Translations under genes and position numbers: made by a program | The notes under the pieces: model-generated | Told to the model about the DNA's origin: nothing | Database searches by the model: none | The model's input: only the letters and a program-made list of their open reading frames with translations | Shown: in pieces, positions 61,522 to 64,000 of the stretch | Layout of the letters: every line of letters starts with the position of its first letter | How positions within the stretch are numbered: position 1 is the first letter of the stretch | Assembly: GCF_913055165.1 (NCBI RefSeq) | Contig: NZ_CAJXJS010000008.1 | Coordinates: forward strand, 22,706 to 86,705 | DNA from: an uncultured Devosia sp. | Lineage (GTDB): Bacteria > Pseudomonadota > Alphaproteobacteria > Rhizobiales > Devosiaceae | Direction: 5' to 3' | Length of the DNA: 64,000 bases

Positions 61522-61718
61522 GTGAACATTGACCTCCCGACTGTCAAATTAGTGAAGCTCTGAGAGGCAATCCTCTTTATTCGACAGGGTTCCATTAACT
61601 CACACCAATGGCGCACCATCAGTCTCGATGACGGAACGCCTGCGGATAGGTCGAATTACTTTGTTGTTGAGGCCAGCAAAAGTGAGGGACTGCCCACAAC
61701 GGTGGACAGCGAAGAGCA

Positions 61719-62026
61719 ATGCAGTGGAGTTCTGCTCTGCCATTCTGGGTAATCATAGCTGTCTTCCTCGTCAGCGCGGCCGCTATTGCGGTGGCTGGCA
61801 CGCGGTTGTCGGAGGTTGCCAATAGACTCGCTGACATTACGCATATGGGCGAGTTGTGGCGGGTGCGCTATTTGTCGGAGCGGCCACTTCCTTGCCCGGT
61901 GCCATCACCTCCATGTCGTCGGCGGCACAGGGTGCGGCGAGCCTTTCCATCGGCAATGCCCTCGGCGGGTTCACCAAGCAGCGCTGGATATCGACCCAGC
62001 GCGTGGCGCACCAGCTTCCGTTTTAG
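61719..62026 (+). pseudogene. Broken sodium/calcium antiporter (CaCA family) gene
   Basis: The first 45 codons from ATG 61719 give a membrane helix then VAGTRLSEVANRLADITHMGE, the usual N-terminus of a CaCA-family antiporter. The continuation GALFVGAATSLPGAITSMSS and AAQGAASLSIGNALGGF is in another frame, from about 61857. These are the conserved alpha-repeat residues. Homology stops near 61980 and the frame ends at 62026. A frameshift plus loss of the last 200 or more residues makes this a pseudogene. Confidence 0.7.
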
Positions 62027-62123
62027 GTGAACGGCACCCTCGCAGTACGCGGTTGCGGGGGTGCTTCTCGCGCCCCAAGTCCTGTCAGTCGACTTCAGCC
62101 CTTGGCAGCCGTCGGCGCATCTA

Positions 62124-63497
62124 TCATCGGCGGGTACGGGCAGCATTCCTTGAGGTCGGGCTTCGCGAGTTCACGGCGACCCGGTCGAGGGTTCGCTCGA
62201 AGGTTGCGAGGAACAGGTCAACATGTTCTGCCTGGCAGACGAGCGGCGGGCGCACCTTGAGCGTGTCCTCATTGGCCCCGGTGGTGCTGATGAGAACGCC
62301 ATCATCACGCATCGTATTGACAACGTCCAAGGCAAGCGCGCGCCGTTCCTCCGGCGGGGCGGTGTCCAGGCCCATATCAATGCCGAAGAACAGCCCGGCA
62401 TGGCGGACGGCGCGGATAGCCTGGTGACGCTGGGCGAGTGCATCCACCCCGGCCCGTAGGCGCTCGCCCATGGCCAGCGCGTTCTGCGGAATCCGGTCAC
62501 GCTGCAGAATGGTCAGCACGGCGTCGGCCGTCGCGATGCCAACGGTGTTTCCGGCAAAGGTGTTAGAATAGCGAGCGGTGGCACCGAACCTGTCCATGGG
62601 TGCCCTGCGCCCAACGACGGCACCGATCGGGAAGCCGTTGCCCATCGGTTTGCCCAGGGTCACCAGGTCCGGGACGACACCATGGCGCTCAAAGCCCCAC
62701 ATATGCGCGCCGGTCCGGCCGAAGCCCGGTTGGACCTCGTCGGCGATCAAGAGGCCTCCCGCTTCCCGCACCGCGGCCACGCCCTTGGCTATGAAGCCGG
62801 GCGGGTCGATCCAGACGCCGTCGCTCGAAAAGATGCTGTCGACAAGCAGGGCTGCGACGCCAATGCCGCGTCGCTTGAGGTCGAGTATGGCCGCCTTGAC
62901 CTGCGCTTCGAAGAAGTCTGCGGCCTGAGTTTCCGGCACGCCTTCGGGGCCCGGCAGGCAGACCACGCGCACATTGGAGCTGAGCTTTACCGCATCGCCC
63001 AGGTTCGGAGACACGGCGGCAACGGCGGCGCTGGTGCCGTGGTAGGCATAGGCCGAAACGATGACGCCTTCATTGCCGCTGGCCAATCGCGCGATGCGCA
63101 GAGCCAGGTCATTGGACTCGCTGCCGGTGCAGGTGAAGACGACGCGGTTGATCTCTTTAGGAAAGGTTGCGACCAGCCGTTCCGCATAGTCGACAAGCCT
63201 GGGTTCGAGATAGCGCGTATTGGCGCTGATTCTGCCGGCCTGCTCCGCCATGGCGGCATTCACTTCCTGGTGGCAGTGCCCCAGGGACGGCACGTTGTTG
63301 TAGAAATCGAGATATGCCCGATCGTCAGGGTCATAGAGCCACATGCCCTCGCCGCGCACGAAGTGGACCGGCTTGCGGTATTGCAGCCGGTAAGAGGACC
63401 CCAGGACCGCGTCGCGGCGCGCAATCAGTTCGGCCTCGCGCTTGGGAAGGTCGACTTCGCCGGGTCTAAAGCGGTTTGGCATGAGATCGGTGGACAT
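62124..63497 (-). CDS. Class III PLP enzyme, AGXT2L-type, paired with an APH kinase (copy 2)
   Basis: A 457-residue enzyme homologous to the one at 14618. It has GSESND (125-130), DEVQ (253-256), Schiff-base Lys283 in LGKPMGNGFP and the SIFSSDGVW block shared with copy 1 (SVFSSDGLY). The upstream kinase gene ends 20 bases before the ATG at 63497; a TTG at 63521 overlapping the kinase stop is also possible. As with copy 1, a phospho-lyase on a phosphorylated amino-alcohol or hydroxy-amino acid is inferred from the pairing, with transamination as the alternative. The decayed relic at 46812 is closest to this copy. Confidence 0.82.
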   Translation of the reverse strand: MSTDLMPNRFRPGEVDLPKREAELIARRDAVLGSSYRLQYRKPVHFVRGEGMWLYDPDDRAYLDFYNNVPSLGHCHQEVNAAMAEQAGRISANTRYLEPRLVDYAERLVATFPKEINRVVFTCTGSESNDLALRIARLASGNEGVIVSAYAYHGTSAAVAAVSPNLGDAVKLSSNVRVVCLPGPEGVPETQAADFFEAQVKAAILDLKRRGIGVAALLVDSIFSSDGVWIDPPGFIAKGVAAVREAGGLLIADEVQPGFGRTGAHMWGFERHGVVPDLVTLGKPMGNGFPIGAVVGRRAPMDRFGATARYSNTFAGNTVGIATADAVLTILQRDRIPQNALAMGERLRAGVDALAQRHQAIRAVRHAGLFFGIDMGLDTAPPEERRALALDVVNTMRDDGVLISTTGANEDTLKVRPPLVCQAEHVDLFLATFERTLDRVAVNSRSPTSRNAARTRR

Positions 63498-63517
63498 GTG
63501 CTGCCTCTGGTGCCGGG

Positions 63518-64000
63518 TCAATCAGTGAAGCGTCTTTGGGTGGCCGCTAGGACCGCCGCCTCGGCCGAGGCCGCGTCTAGCTGGGAAAGGATCAAAAGCC
63601 CGCGCTCGGCACGGGCGACATTCTTGTTGATGTAGGCAGCCTCGGCCGGAAAAAGGTGCGAGCGCCAATAGTTGATGAGGATCAGCGCGCTTTGGCGCGC
63701 CCGCATCAGCCCGACGAGCAGCCGCGCCTCCAATCCGGAGAGCGGGATAATCGCGTTGTAACCCGCGATGAGCTGTTCGGCCCCACCCAGGGGAAGGCAG
63801 GGGTCCGTCACCGTGTGGCTGGCGGCAATGACGAGATCCTGAATTCTCGGGTTCCACCCGCCATCGCCGAAATCGATGAAGCCGATGCCATGGTCAGTGG
63901 CCATCATGTTGAAGGGGCTGGCGTCGTTGTGGGTGACTTGCCAGTCCAGACTGGCGATCTCGGGAGCGATGAAATCCGCATAGTGTGCCATGGCAGCCCC
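63518..64000 (-). CDS. APH-fold small-molecule kinase (copy 2), cut by the window end
   Basis: The visible 160 C-terminal residues contain the catalytic loop THNDASPFNMM and the metal-binding FIDFGDGGW, the APH-family pair seen as HNDFNTSN and DFGD in the kinase at 15988. The final third matches the helical substrate-binding lobe (LLVGLMRARQSALILINYWR). The N-terminal ATP-binding lobe lies beyond 64000. The gene precedes the PLP-enzyme gene on the same strand, repeating the order of copy 1. Confidence 0.8.
   Translation of the reverse strand, partial: GAAMAHYADFIAPEIASLDWQVTHNDASPFNMMATDHGIGFIDFGDGGWNPRIQDLVIAASHTVTDPCLPLGGAEQLIAGYNAIIPLSGLEARLLVGLMRARQSALILINYWRSHLFPAEAAYINKNVARAERGLLILSQLDAASAEAAVLAATQRRFTD

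Noticed and set aside
1..64000. CRISPR array, rRNA or prophage
   Set aside because: No regularly spaced direct repeats, no rRNA-like sequence and no phage structural genes are visible.

Overview
The window is GC-rich DNA of an alphaproteobacterium. ATG, GTG and TTG starts, many 4-base ATGA gene overlaps, ExoY/Wzc-type exopolysaccharide genes and the catabolic gene content suggest Hyphomicrobiales, perhaps a Devosia-like genus. That placement is inference from gene content only. I see no rRNA, tRNA or CRISPR array.

Layout. (1) 1-6810: an exopolysaccharide locus with an ExoY-type sugar transferase (+), then on the minus strand a metallophosphatase, an O-antigen ligase-like protein, a secreted protein and a Wzc/ExoP-type chain-length tyrosine kinase. 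An 851-bp IS5/IS427-type element sits exactly in the stop codon of the sugar transferase. (2) 7490-12042: an SLC13-type transporter behind a structured leader, an epimerase, a small coiled-coil protein and CysQ. (3) 12482-30667: amino-acid and amine catabolism. It holds a DadA-like FAD oxidoreductase, an FCD-type GntR regulator with an aminoglycoside phosphotransferase (APH)-fold kinase and class III PLP enzyme, a HAD phosphatase, a GNAT protein, an aminotransferase, a FecBCD-type ABC importer, a tartrate/D-malate dehydrogenase, a succinate-semialdehyde dehydrogenase, a second GNAT protein, an M20 deacetylase, a GhrA-type reductase, a cupin and an Lrp regulator. (4) 30853-46723: a second FAD oxidoreductase, a dipeptide-type ABC importer, then threonine synthase, Kbl, Tdh, an ornithine-cyclodeaminase-family protein, a third GNAT protein, a D-threonine-aldolase/D-serine-dehydratase-like enzyme and an aldehyde dehydrogenase. 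(5) 46812-52991: a decayed aminotransferase, then a compact operon (SsuABC/NMT1-type transporter, cyclase-family hydrolase, FAH-family hydrolase) divergent from a TetR gene with a palindromic operator candidate. (6) 53000-62030: a gene-poor accessory stretch, then membrane and envelope genes (K+ channel-like, AI-2E transporter, secreted acidic protein, BON-MscS channel, PRC-barrel protein) and a broken Na+/Ca2+ antiporter. (7) 62124-64000: a second PLP enzyme and APH-kinase pair, cut by the window end.

The most interesting signal is repeated modularity. There are two APH-kinase plus class III PLP-enzyme pairs and a decayed relic of a third such PLP enzyme, two FAD oxidoreductases sharing a distinctive N-terminal motif, and three twin-domain GNAT paralogues, each beside a different catabolic gene set. 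The kinase and PLP pairs resemble the animal hydroxylysine-kinase and phospho-lyase pathway. The inferred role is activation of an amino-alcohol or hydroxy-amino acid by phosphorylation, followed by elimination of ammonia and phosphate and oxidation of the resulting aldehyde.
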